A DNA stretch of 64,000 nucleotides, taken from the NCBI GenBank assembly GCA_004802725.1, contig SGPM01000001.1:482824-546823 (forward strand), in the 5' to 3' direction. The translations under genes and the position numbers were made by a program. The notes under the pieces are model-generated. The model did no database searches and was not told the DNA's origin. It worked only from the letters and a program-made list of their open reading frames with translations. The DNA comes from Antrodiella citrinella. Its lineage: Eukaryota > Basidiomycota > Agaricomycetes > Polyporales > Steccherinaceae. Position 1 is the first letter of the stretch; each line of letters opens with the position of its first letter. This document shows, one piece after another, positions 36,407 through 46,541 of the stretch.

Positions 36407-36489
36407 GTACCCTTGCGCAGCGGAACGTTGATCTCTAACTTTCACCTCCAGAACGATCTTGAACGTTTGAACCCCCAGCCTGAGCCAAG

Positions 36490-37546
36490 ATGTCTCAACG
36501 ACCGATGCCTCGTTTGTTCCTGATCAGACATGGTTCGTAGATGTATGGTATTTGTTTTCAGAGTCCCCACTGACTCAGACGACCATACATAGGAGAGACA
36601 GAGTGGTCGATAAATGGGTCAGTGTCGTTCATACCACGAGTAGAGCACTCATTGACCAACTTTCTAGACGTCATGTAAGAACTAGATCGCATATCTGACA
36701 GTTTTTACGACTCACCTACATGCCGCCAGACTGGACGAACGGACATCCCCCTCACCGCTCGAGGTGAATCTGAGACGGCCATGCGAGCAACGCAGCTCGT
36801 AGGGGATGGCAGTGCGTGTACTTCTTCCATCTCTTGCGTCACAGTTCTAGTTGTCTCCACGCTAATCTTTTCTCAGAGATCATTGATCCAAAGAACCTCT
36901 GCACGGTCTATATTTCCCCAAGGCTCCGTGCTCACAGGACGTTTCACCTTCTATTCGACCATTTAGAGAAGCTCCCTCACCATGTCATCACAGAGGCAGC
37001 AAGGGAGTGGGATTACGGTGATTACGAAGGACTGCTCTCGTCCGAAATCCAAGCGAAGAACCCTGGCTGGGTCATCTGGAAAGACGGCTGCCCTGGTGGG
37101 GAGACCACAGAAGAGATGTGCGACCGTGTGGACGACGTAATCGCAAAGGTGAGTCGGACTTGGAGTGAGGGGTTTCATCCACTAACGCGTATCTATCAGG
37201 TTCGGGAAGACCATAGGAAATGGTTGGAACACGGCGAGGGCTCCAGAGACGTCGTCATAGTAGCTCATGGTCATTTCAACCGTGTCTTCATCGCTCGCTG
37301 GATCTGTTTCCCGCTCTCTCTAGGTAAAGTTGATTCATTTATAATGGAGAAAAGACACGTGGCTAACGGGATATGTCTAGGCACTCACTTCAATGTCGAA
37401 CCTGCTGGGGTACGTGACAATAGATTCAATTGTGAAGCTCTTGTGCACTAAATGCGAACTGACAGATTGCTATTCTTTCTTACAACCATCGTAACTTGGA
37501 AGAGCCGGCGTTGAATGCTCTCAATCTCTACGCGCATGTGTCCTGA
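36490..37546 (+). CDS. SHB17: Histidine phosphatase, sedoheptulose-1,7-bisphosphatase-like
   Basis: Phosphoglycerate-mutase-fold phosphatase. Yeast Shb17 cleaves sedoheptulose-1,7-bisphosphate in the route to ribose-5-phosphate. Eight exons (36490-36532, 36593-36617, 36668-36674, 36730-36811, 36877-37148, 37200-37323, 37381-37409, 37466-37546) give 220 residues. The phosphohistidine motif is [24 protein letters not shown]; then ISPRLRAHRT, REWDYGDYEGLLSSEI, WVIWKDGCPGGETTEEM and the second catalytic His in VAHGHFNRVF, all of which parallel Shb17. The C-terminal AILSYNHRNLEEPAL matches too. It is shorter than yeast Shb17, lacking an insertion before the end. The third exon is only 7 bases. Confidence 0.85.
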
Positions 37547-37795
37547 GATTGGGCGGTGGGTATGAAGAACATACAGTGAAGTGGATACAAGTAGGAAAGC
37601 GAAATGTGTACAGTAGGAAGTTGCAACGCCTATGTAATTGTGAGAACGTGGTCAGGCGCTCGTCGCGTTGTGCTACGCGACGGTGCCACGCGTCAGGCGA
37701 AAAGTCCCAAGTTCTCCGGACCACCGTCGCGTCCTCGACGACATCACTTTCCTTCTTCTCTTCCTTATACCCCTGCTCTACAGTAAAGACATATA

Positions 37796-40700
37796 ATGGC
37801 TGAAGTCGACCATGACATTCCAGCACAATCGGAGGAGCCTCATGTGGAATCTACTGAAGGCAATCTGACGGATGCCCAGTCCGATACCAGCGAGCTGCAC
37901 GAGGCAAATGCATCTGATACGGACGGTACTCCTGCAGGCGAACACTCTACCAACGGTGACCACCCTGCGGAGGCCACGATGGATGAATTCACCTTACCTG
38001 AAGAGACTGTGGTCGAGGACGATGCTGCAACCGCAACCGAGGACGCCGCTCCTACATCACCCACGAAACTCAAGGCCAAGCCGTCCCTTTCTGTCAAACC
38101 ACCTGGGCATACAGCAGGCGCGCCTTCAACGCCAACGGTCAAGAAAGTACGTCACTCTTCTTACATGCAGTGTGCACGCCCAGTCTGATTACACGTCGTG
38201 CGCGATAGGTGATCAAGTCCGGCACGTTCGGGGCTGGCAGTGTTAAGACAGTCACAGGTGCAACTGCCTCGAAAGCTCCCACATCCTCAACTGTACCTAA
38301 ACCAACGACAACCGCCACCTCGTCTCTCAGGAAATCCGTTTCCGCCGCCCCCGCCATGTCAAAACCGCCAGCCGGTAGACAATCTACGACTGCTCCTCCT
38401 GCCACTGCTGCGCCTTCGAGGCGAGCTTCCATTGCTCCTAGGGCACCTATTGCAGCGGCACCCGGAGCCAAATCTCCACTTTCCTCGTCCACCTCGAAAC
38501 CGCCGGCGACCACTACCCGTGCCGCTGTCACTTCACCCGATTCTGCGTCATTGAAGTCATCGACTTCCGCTCGCCCTCGGGCTTCAGTCAGCGAAGGCGT
38601 CAAGCGTGCAGCTCCCGTCCCGAGAACAAGTATCGCGCCATCTCCCGTTCCGAACAGGCCTTCAAGTACTGCGTCCGTCAGGCCCGGAACGCGGACAGCA
38701 ACCGCCGGATCCATCAGTTCCATCAAGGAAGTCAGAGACGATAGCAAAGCTCTTGAAGGTCTCCAGATCAAGGTCTGTTCGTTTACCGTTTTTTCGAAGA
38801 CTGTAGTCTCACTTTGATCTAAGTTGACCGAGGCAAACGCATCTCTTACATCAAAGAACGAGCTCGTAACTGCTCTTGAAGCGCAGGTTGAAGCTCTTAC
38901 ATCCAACTTGGATGCGGCCTCTGCGGAGGTTCAGACCAAGTCAGCTGCGTTTGATGAGTTGAGCAAGGCGAAGGAGGATGTTGCGGCCGAATTGGCGAAG
39001 TTGAAGGAGCTCACGTCTGAACAGAGTGGTGCAGAGGATCTTCTGCATAGCATTCAAGCGGAGGTGAGTTTGGTATTCAAACATGTCAGTTCCGATCTCA
39101 TTGGACCATCATAGCTTCAAGTAGCGAAGGACGCGTCTGCTTCCCAGAAGGAGCTCGTTCAAGGCTTGCAAGACAAAGTCGCTTCTTTGGAGACTGAGCT
39201 CGCTGCTGCTGCGGAGAACCTCGCCGTCATCCGAGCGTCGACAGACGCGTCATCTGAAGCTGCATCGGTCGACCATGAGGCGTTACTCAAGGCCCGTGCT
39301 GACCTTGCCACTATCGAAGCAGAGGTTGAGAAGCTTCGTGTTGCGAACGCCGAGGCTCTGCAGGAAGCTCAAGCGAAGATCGCGGATCTCGAGACCCAAG
39401 TGGCCGAGGTGGCTGCTCTGCAAGCTCAGCTGAGCGAGCTGCAGCAGGAGAACGAGGAGAAGGCTACGAAGGTCTCTGAACTCGAGATTGAGATTCTGGA
39501 GTTAAAGGAAGAGCAGGAAGGCTCCGAGGACGCGCAGAGCAAGTCGCTCTCCAAGATCAAGGCTCTCGAGGACGATCTCGCGGTCGCCAACGCTGAACTT
39601 CAGGAAGCCGTCGAAGCCGCGCAAGCGAAGGAGGAGGAGTATGCTCAAGCCAGTGCTGCCGTATCACAGGCACATGCCGAAGAGGTTCAGAAGGCCCGCG
39701 ACGATCATGCGACACTTTCTGCACAACTGGCGGCGCTGGAAGCCGAACTCGCCGCTGCCCTCGCAGCGCATGAGCAGGGGAAGGCTGAAGCTGAAGAGGC
39801 GGCTGAGGCGGCTCGTCAGAAGCTGGCAGAAGCTGAAGCTGTTCACCTTGCCGCACAGACTGAACTCGATGAGAAACTCAAAGATGTGTCTACCCAGCTT
39901 GAGGTGCGGATAAGCATCGCTTGGAAGGACGCAAAGCTGACAGTATGCTGTAGAACGAAAGCTCCAGGTACAACTCCATGATCGAAGCCGTGAAGACGGA
40001 GCACGAAACGCTCCTCCAGGAAGCGTTTGAGCGAGCCAAGGTGAGCATCGGTGTCTCATGGTGTATAGACCATTTTTGACTTATGCTGTGCTTTCTCAGA
40101 GCGAAGCTAGTTCCGCACACGGTCAGGATCTTCAAAGCCTGCGAGCAGAATCTCGCTCCACCATCCAGCAGCTCCAAAATGCTCATCAACACACTGTGGA
40201 CAACATGAAAGCTGAGCACGATGAGCTTATACGAGCTAGGGTCGCTGTGTTGGACAAGCAGATTGCCAGCCAGCAACTTGAGCTCAAAGCTACGCAGGAC
40301 GACTTGGCGAAGTCGAAAGCAGCTCTCGCCTCCACTTTGGCAGAGTTGGAGTCTGCCAAGACTCAGGTTGAGGAAGCGCGCTCTATTGTTGCTGCTCTCG
40401 ACAAGAGCGATAAGGATGAGACTATTGCGCAGCTCACGAAAGACCTCTCGAATATTCGCGAAGAGCACGCTGCGATCAAGGATGCGTTCCTGGCTACTCA
40501 GGATTCCATCCGCGATATGGCCGACAATCACGCGCTCGAACTCGAGCAAGCCGCCAAAGGTCGTGTTGAGGAGGTCACGAAGATTCGTGCTGCCCACGAC
40601 GACGAAGTCGCTGCCCTCACCAACGACAGGATCGCGCTTACCACGAGGATATCGGACCTCGAGGGCGATTTGGCTACCGCTAAGGCAACCCTCCAAGCCG

Positions 40701-41210
40701 ATCCCCTTACTTCACCCCGCAGCAACGGCGCGGCCCACGCCCGGTCATCGAGTGTCACCAGGGAGGATCTGACGCGCCTTCACGAGGCGCATAACCTAAA
40801 GGTCAACGACATTCAGGCGGAGCACGAGAGGTCGATTCGGATGTTGAGGGAGGAGCTGGACGCTGCGCTCGGCAAGGCCGATTCTCTGAACCAAGAGCTC
40901 TCTCGCAAGTCGATGGAGATCCAATACCTCGAGCAGGAACAAGAAGAAAACCAAGATCAAATTACAAGGTATGTTAGACTCTTTGGATTAAAAAGTTTTG
41001 TTGGTGGACTTTGCGCGCTGGCCGTGGTCTATGGTTTATTCTGACCATCTCACACTCTCTTTTATCGGTGTTTCTTACTTATTCTATTTGGACTTTCTTT
41101 ATACCGGACAACGAATTAATTTACTCATGGAAATTGTTTGCTTCTTGATATGCAGTCTGAAGGCGGACCTGGATCATGCTAAAGAACAACTCGGCGAACA
41201 AGCTCAATAG
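37796..41210 (+). CDS. Large coiled-coil protein with Ser/Ala/Pro-rich head
   Basis: Seven exons (37796-38146, 38209-38772, 38824-39063, 39115-39903, 39954-40040, 40100-40968, 41156-41210) give 984 residues. Residues 1-115 are acidic; about 116-310 are basic and low complexity (Ser, Thr, Ala, Pro) with repeated TSSTSKP-like and PRASI-like patches; from about 310 to the end runs an almost unbroken heptad-rich coiled coil dominated by Ala, Glu, Leu, Lys and Gln. The basic head plus long coiled coil resembles microtubule- or chromosome-associated proteins, but no CAP-Gly, kinase or other catalytic domain is seen. The last intron is 187 bases, about three times the usual size. Function unknown. 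Confidence 0.82.
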
Positions 41211-41649
41211 GCCAACCTCTCGACTCCAATCCGCATTGCTGCCTCATGGAACCCACGACGATTCCGCCCACACACCACGCACCCACCGCAAGTAACATCG
41301 GAGGCTCGGTACAGGTGCAACTTCTACTACTTACTATATGGTCGCCAAATTTTCTTCTCTTGTAACACTCCCCCATTCCTAGTACAGTTGATCTCCGACG
41401 CAGGCTAATGCACCACGTTTTGCTAGCTTTCTTTTCTTCTCATTATGTTACCCCCACTACATATACCCATCTGCTCGTTTCATTCATTGCCGCCTTCATA
41501 TGTGTGTAAAGTCGAGTAGAGAGGATAACAAATGGATCGAGCTTCATATCTTCTATCTTCGGTCTCGGTGCTCTGTCTTATGGAAGGTAAACGTCGCGAA
41601 TATGCGTATTATGAGCATCTGGGATATGGACTACAGCAAGTGAATTACA
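41211..41649. other. Intergenic: convergent 3' ends
   Basis: Lies between the convergent ends of the coiled-coil gene and the F-box gene, so probably 3' UTR and terminators. Pyrimidine-rich near 41420-41500. No gene supported. Confidence 0.55.
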
Positions 41650-42935
41650 TTAAGCACGAACGAAGCGCAGTATCCCTCGTGCAGACAACTCGGGCAGGGA
41701 CTTGTGGATATATGATTTCAAATCCTGGCCAGTGAGATTGGAAGTAGGCCAGAGAGGCAACTTCACGTTGACCCGCTTGAGATTGCGACCACTGAGGATC
41801 ATTCGCAATGCCTGCCAATCTTCATCGTCTACCTCCCCCAACAATCGTAACTCTAGAGAGATGACCTCGAGCTGAGCGGATGCGACAACGAGCGAGAGAA
41901 AGCTTGTCAGGCTTGTCAGCCGACGGTTATTGTGAATAGGTACCCTAAGGCTAAGGGTCTTGATGGGAGCACAAGCTTCGAGATAGGCAGGAGGTGGTAG
42001 TGCTTGTGTTATTTCTTTGAGCAATGAGTCAGATAGCGAACATGACTGAGAAGGGGAGGCGACTTACTGAAAGAATCCTCGGTCAGAAGCCAGTACACCT
42101 CGAGATTGGTCACAGAATCAGCGGCTGAAAGCAGCGCGCATAGAGCGACGACATCGTTCTTCGACGAACAGCGAACAGCGACGCTGGACAGGGCACGGTG
42201 AAGAGTGGTAGAGACAAGCCACTCCACTATCCTTGGCAGGCTCGTGACCGCGCCTAGACAGAGTTTCGTCAACTTCGTTTCCACGCTAGGTGCCACCGGC
42301 GGCAGTACTAGTCCCTCGTCGCTCGGCCAATTTGTATCGCTAATGTCCAAGGTGGCTAGACGCGGAAATGAGCCGATGAATGTGGTGAACGCGACGAAGG
42401 AGGCGAAGCGACAGCATCGCAATGTGAGGTGGACCACAGATTGCAGCCCGACTAAATTGTCCCAACGATACATGTCGAAGTGAGCCATCGCCACGGTCAA
42501 ATGATTCACGTTCGTCAGCGAAGTGACTGCTGTCGTGAGGAAGGGGCTCGCGAGGGGCCCAGCCTGGGGGTCAGATCCCTCAGTGACTGAGATTTTGGAT
42601 GGCAGGACTGCAACGTTGATGTCGCGAACCAGATGGCTTATGTCTGGGGCACTGACCACCAAACTCCCGAAGGATGCGCAGGACTGAGGAGAGGCAAGAG
42701 TGACACGGGTGAAAAGGTGGCGTGAAGATTGTGGCAGCCAACTGCGACATGTTCGGGCACACGCTCGCAGGGCCTTGGGATCATCGTGTAGGAAGTCGAG
42801 AATATAGTTCGTAATCTCTTGGGGGACAAGTTGAGTCGACAGTGGCTGTGGGTCGGAGAGGTTCAGCTGTAGGCATCGGATTATATGGGGTTGTAAGCAT
42901 ACCTGAACGGAAGGCGGGAGTGAAAGCGGATGCAA
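41650..42935 (-). CDS. F-box protein with leucine-rich-like C-terminal region
   Basis: Two exons (42068 up to about 42935, and 41650-42014) encode about 400 residues. The F-box is LVPQEITNYILDFLHDDPKALRACARTCRSW, the usual start of mushroom F-box proteins that recruit substrates to SCF ubiquitin ligases. The rest has repeated hydrophobic strands (LTLRCCRF, LATLDISDT, LTKLCLGAVTSL, LEVISLELRLLG), like a degenerate leucine-rich repeat. The frame is open up to 42935 but has no ATG before the F-box, so the true start is unresolved: a missed 5' exon, a sequence error, or a non-AUG start. A TATAAAA box sits about 25 bases further upstream. Confidence 0.75.
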
Positions 42936-42957
42936 CTCTTTACGCGCGGAAGGAGGA

Positions 42958-42964
42958 TTTTATA
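42958..42964 (-). promoter_or_regulatory. TATA box near the F-box gene start
   Basis: TATAAAA on the minus strand. It lies only a few tens of bases upstream of the open F-box frame, so transcription should begin close to 42930. Confidence 0.45.
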
Positions 42965-43779
42965 CCAAATCATGGCGGGGCCCATGTACGTATTCATTCC
43001 ACACTAGGGCAGCGGACTTGTTCCGACGTGTTTCGGGGTGATAGGNCGCCNTACAGAATTGGGAATGAAAGCGCAGTGTAGAACGCTGAGTATACGCCCA
43101 TTGACGGACAGGCGGCCTTTCGTAGTGCGGGCCCGCCAGAGCGAGATCACTACTAAGGTTCATTATTTGTCAATCATAGTTGCAGGGTGTTCATAGTACA
43201 TGCAACCTGTTCTGCCGAGATATGGAGGCCGCTCGAGTCTGTGGCGGCCTCGAGTGACGGATCCCAACAGGCGAGTGAGACCGTAGTAGGTACACCTAAC
43301 AAAATAAAGTTTAGCATGAGTCAATGACCCTCGGAGTCAATGCTCACCTAATGTTCTGTCAAATTCAACGAAAACCGGCGAAACAGCGCACTATGTCAAA
43401 GAGCGCGATACATCCTGCAGGCTGCACTTAGACGTAACTTGTAGGGAGTTGTCCGGAGTCCGGTGTTCAAGTCGGACAGATNAAGAGATGAGCAGCTGTG
43501 TACATGGCTACACCATTCGTACGACGNTCCCTATAACCTCTAAAGCAAGTTCTNTCTACCATGACAAAATGAGAATGTTAGGATGGTATGACCTGGATGA
43601 GATGAAGGCTCGTACGATCGGCTGTGCTTAACCGGCGTTTAACAGCTGCCCCCAAACTATTTCATTCAAGTAGCCGTGAACAACGGTGCTCCGCTCTTGT
43701 CACTGCCTCTTCCTCTTCCTCTTCCTCCTCTCCCTCCTCCTACTTTCATCCCTCGTCTGTCTCTTGGTCGCGAACAGTC
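42965..43779. other. Divergent intergenic region with ambiguous bases
   Basis: Upstream of the F-box gene and of YHM2. Several n bases occur. A CT-rich tract (about 43700-43745, runs of TCTTCC and CTCC) precedes YHM2 and likely is its leader. No gene is supported. Confidence 0.5.
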
Positions 43780-45205
43780 ATGGCCATTCAGAAGGAACCC
43801 GGACAAAAGGGCGTCAACTGGTCCAACATTGCCGTCGGTANGTCTTCCAAATGACAGCTCACAGCTGCACGTGAATACTTGCTGATATTCCGCGCAGGTG
43901 GTATCATGAATATGGTACGCACGCGTGTCACCCGATGTTATCAACATGTGAAGAATACTAACTGTGTGCAATGTGTTTCTGTACATTATCTATAGTTNGT
44001 AAGTGTCTACACGCTACTCTTATATTGGAAATAGGACACCCTGACGCGTTNTTTGCTTTACAGGAGGCGAGTCAGTTCAAATACTCTACCACTATCGTAG
44101 TGACTAAACAATGAGACGTTCAGGTGACGACNCTGGGGCAGCCATTGGAGGTCCTCAAGACACAAATGGCTGCGAATCGGCAACAGTCNATGGTACAGGC
44201 GCTCCAAACAGTCTGGAGTCGCGGTGGTGTATCCGGTTTCTATCAAGGTCTTATTCCTTGGGTGAGTCTCATGTTCTGCGTTGGACGTGCACACATCTCT
44301 AACTCCGNTGCAGGCTTGGATTGAGGCATCCACAAAAGGCGCTGTACTGCTGTTCACCGCGTCCGAGATCGAGACNGCGACCATAGGACTTGGTGTAAAC
44401 CCCATCGCTGCAGGTCTGCTAGGTGGTATGGGTGGTGGTATTGCTCAGGCTTATGCTACTATGGGTATATACGCATTATTTGTCCTCCACTATGATGTGC
44501 TCACNATGCCGGCCTTCAGGTTTCTGCACGTGCATGAAGACNGCGGAGATTACTCGCCATAAACANGCAGCATCTGGTGTCAAGCCCCCNTCGACATGGG
44601 CCGTTTTTGGNGACATCTACCGTCGCGAAGGTATTCGCGGTATCAACAAGGGTGTNAATGCAGTAGCCGTCCGTCAATGTACCAACTGGGGTTCACGGTG
44701 AGCATCGAAATTNACTCTGGATCTTCTCCCACTCATGTTCATGTAGAATGGGTTTCGCTCGTTTGGCCGAGAGCACGATTCGGAAGGTCAAAGGCAAGGG
44801 CGAGAACGAGAAGCTTACTGCTCTTGAGAAGATTGCCTCGTCTTCGATCGGTGGTGCCCTCGCGACATGGAATCAGCCAATTGAGGTGGTACGAGTAGAG
44901 GTAAGCCTGCTGATATGATTTATTAGTTCTCCGCTTATTCTGCTATCCCTCGAAGATGCAATCAATGGCCAAGGCCGCCAACCGTCCGGAGAAGCTTACC
45001 ATCCTCAACACATTGTCGTACGTCTACAAGGAGAATGGTTTGAAGGGTCTCTACCGTGGTGTTACACCTCGTATAGGTCTCGGAATCTGGCAGACAGTCT
45101 GCATGGTATCGTTCGCTGACTACGTGAAGGCTTGGTGAGTACCTCTTTCAAATGTTTTGTGTCGTCACTCATCGTCCATTGCTCAACAGGGTGAAGGGAG
45201 AGTAG
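43780..45205 (+). CDS. YHM2: Mitochondrial citrate/oxoglutarate carrier
   Basis: Inner-membrane carrier exchanging citrate for 2-oxoglutarate, supplying cytosolic NADPH and acetyl units. Ten exons (43780-43837, 43898-43914, 43996-43998, 44064-44066, 44124-44261, 44314-44464, 44520-44697, 44747-44900, 44956-45134, 45190-45205) sum to 298 residues. Repeat signatures and Yhm2 blocks: [91 protein letters not shown] and RGVTPRIGLGIWQTV. Exons 3 and 4 are each three bases (Phe and Glu codons), and the intron after exon 4 has a GC donor. The n bases each stand for one base, since the frame stays open. Confidence 0.92.
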
Positions 45206-45529
45206 GCTATAGCACACTCGTTATCTTTATGGTTCTGGAATATCTGCCACATAGACATGCATGCTTCTAGATATTTGCTCACCGTCAATGGGTAGTCTAG
45301 GTACCTCTGCTCTTTACATAGTTGTCGTATAATTCCGTTATGACATGCCATGGTTTTCGATCCTCTTGAGCACCTCAGTGGGTCCGCGCCGGCTTATAAG
45401 TGACCGAGTGACCCGGCCGGTCCTTAAAGTGTTTCCTCATTTCCGCGTTTTAAGGTAGCTCTCGTGGCGTCCATATCTTGTGCACTTTAAGCCATCTATC
45501 ACCTCCTCGCACTTCGTTCTTCAGACAAA
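45206..45529. other. Intergenic region with no supported gene
   Basis: 3' end of YHM2 and promoter of the Mpv17/PMP22 gene. TTATAAG near 45394-45400 is a possible TATA box about 130 bases upstream of the next start. Confidence 0.5.
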
Positions 45530-46429
45530 ATGAGCACACCAGGAAACGTGGTGGCCGCTGCAGCGGCAACGGGCAAGCAGACGCACCCTCTCCTTGCTGC
45601 GTACCTTGCACAGCTAGCAGTGCATCCTCTCCGAACAAAATCTATCACTCTCGGTGAGCCCGAGCACCCCTCTGTTTGGTGTCGGTATCTCTGACAGCAG
45701 TACTCAGGTGTTCTGCAACTTCTGCAGGAAGTAGTTGCGTCTCATGTAGCCGACGTTCCTGCGAGGCGTGTACCCAAAGAGGCACCTGTCTACGAGCATG
45801 CGCTCGCCCGGGCCAAGCTGGACACGAAGGCATTGAAGATGGCATTCTATGGATTCTTCGTCTCGGCGCCGCTAGGCCATTTCTTGGTCGGCCTTCTGCA
45901 GAAAGCGTTTGCGGGGAGGACAGACTTGAAGGCGAAGATTGGCCAGATTCTAGCGAGTAACTTGGTGGTGGCGCCCATTCAGGTCTCTGGTGAGCTCGGC
46001 GTGTTGTGATGTATCAAACAAGATATGGGAGGTGACACCATGTCCAGTATACCTGGCTTCCATGGCCATCATCAATGGCGCAAAGACGAAGGAAGATGTC
46101 TTGCGCACAGTGAAGGGAGGCTTCATGAACGTCATGCGTGTACGTCTCGAAATATGTCTGTACGAATCTACTGACACATGCCGCAGTTGACATGGATGAC
46201 TTCTCCCTTGGCTCTCATTATCGCTCAGAAATACCTGTCTCCGGAGGTACGTGTTTACCGTGATACATACGTTATGCCCCCTATACATGCTCAATCATCA
46301 TCATCATCATCATCATAGCTCTGGGTACCCTTCTTCAACTTTGTCCAATTCGTTCTCGGAACATACTTCAACGCAAAGCTCAAGAAGATGAAGCTGGCCA
46401 GCGAGGCCAAGAATGACAAGGATCAGTGA
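45530..46429 (+). CDS. Mpv17/PMP22-family membrane protein
   Basis: Five exons (45530-45653, 45708-45989, 46048-46139, 46187-46246, 46319-46429) give 222 residues. Family features are the N-terminal HPLLAAYLAQLAVHPLRTKSITLGVLQ, a middle GFFVSAPLGHFLVGLL helix, and the C-terminal LSPELWVPFFNFVQFVLGTYFNA with four hydrophobic segments in total. Members sit in peroxisomal or mitochondrial inner membranes and act as channels or in metabolite handling; in ascomycetes a relative (WSC) sorts Woronin bodies. This one is closest in length and N-terminus to the PMP22/Pxmp2-type. The last intron has (TCA)7 before its TAG acceptor. Confidence 0.86.
46295..46315 (+). repeat. (TCA)7 microsatellite at an intron 3' end
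   Basis: Seven perfect TCA units directly precede the TAG acceptor of the last intron of the Mpv17/PMP22 gene, replacing a typical pyrimidine tract. Confidence 0.85.
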
Positions 46430-46541
46430 TTCCCCACGTAGTCGTGTCTATGCTGTGCAGTTGCTTGCACGATTCCCCTTTGTACCAGTATTGTCGCGTC
46501 AGTGTGTGGTGTCGTAGTTTAGTATACAACATGGATGATAT

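Larger units (their letters stand above)
35375..36489. promoter_or_regulatory. Divergent region between RAC1 and SHB17-like gene
   Basis: A 1.1-kb region, large for this window. It holds the RAC1 upstream sequence and, near the right end, a TGACTCA site (36338-36344) and a TATATAAG box (36399-36406) for the SHB17-like gene. No gene is supported. Confidence 0.55.

Noticed and set aside
38139..38906. A 255-residue minus-strand frame opposite the Ser/Ala/Pro-rich head
   Set aside because: The translation is low-complexity Val/Ala/Gly-rich and mirrors the repetitive plus-strand composition.
39557..40696. Long minus-strand frames opposite the coiled-coil gene
   Set aside because: Antisense of heptad-rich coding sequence commonly lacks stop codons; no domain, signal or splice pattern supports a gene.
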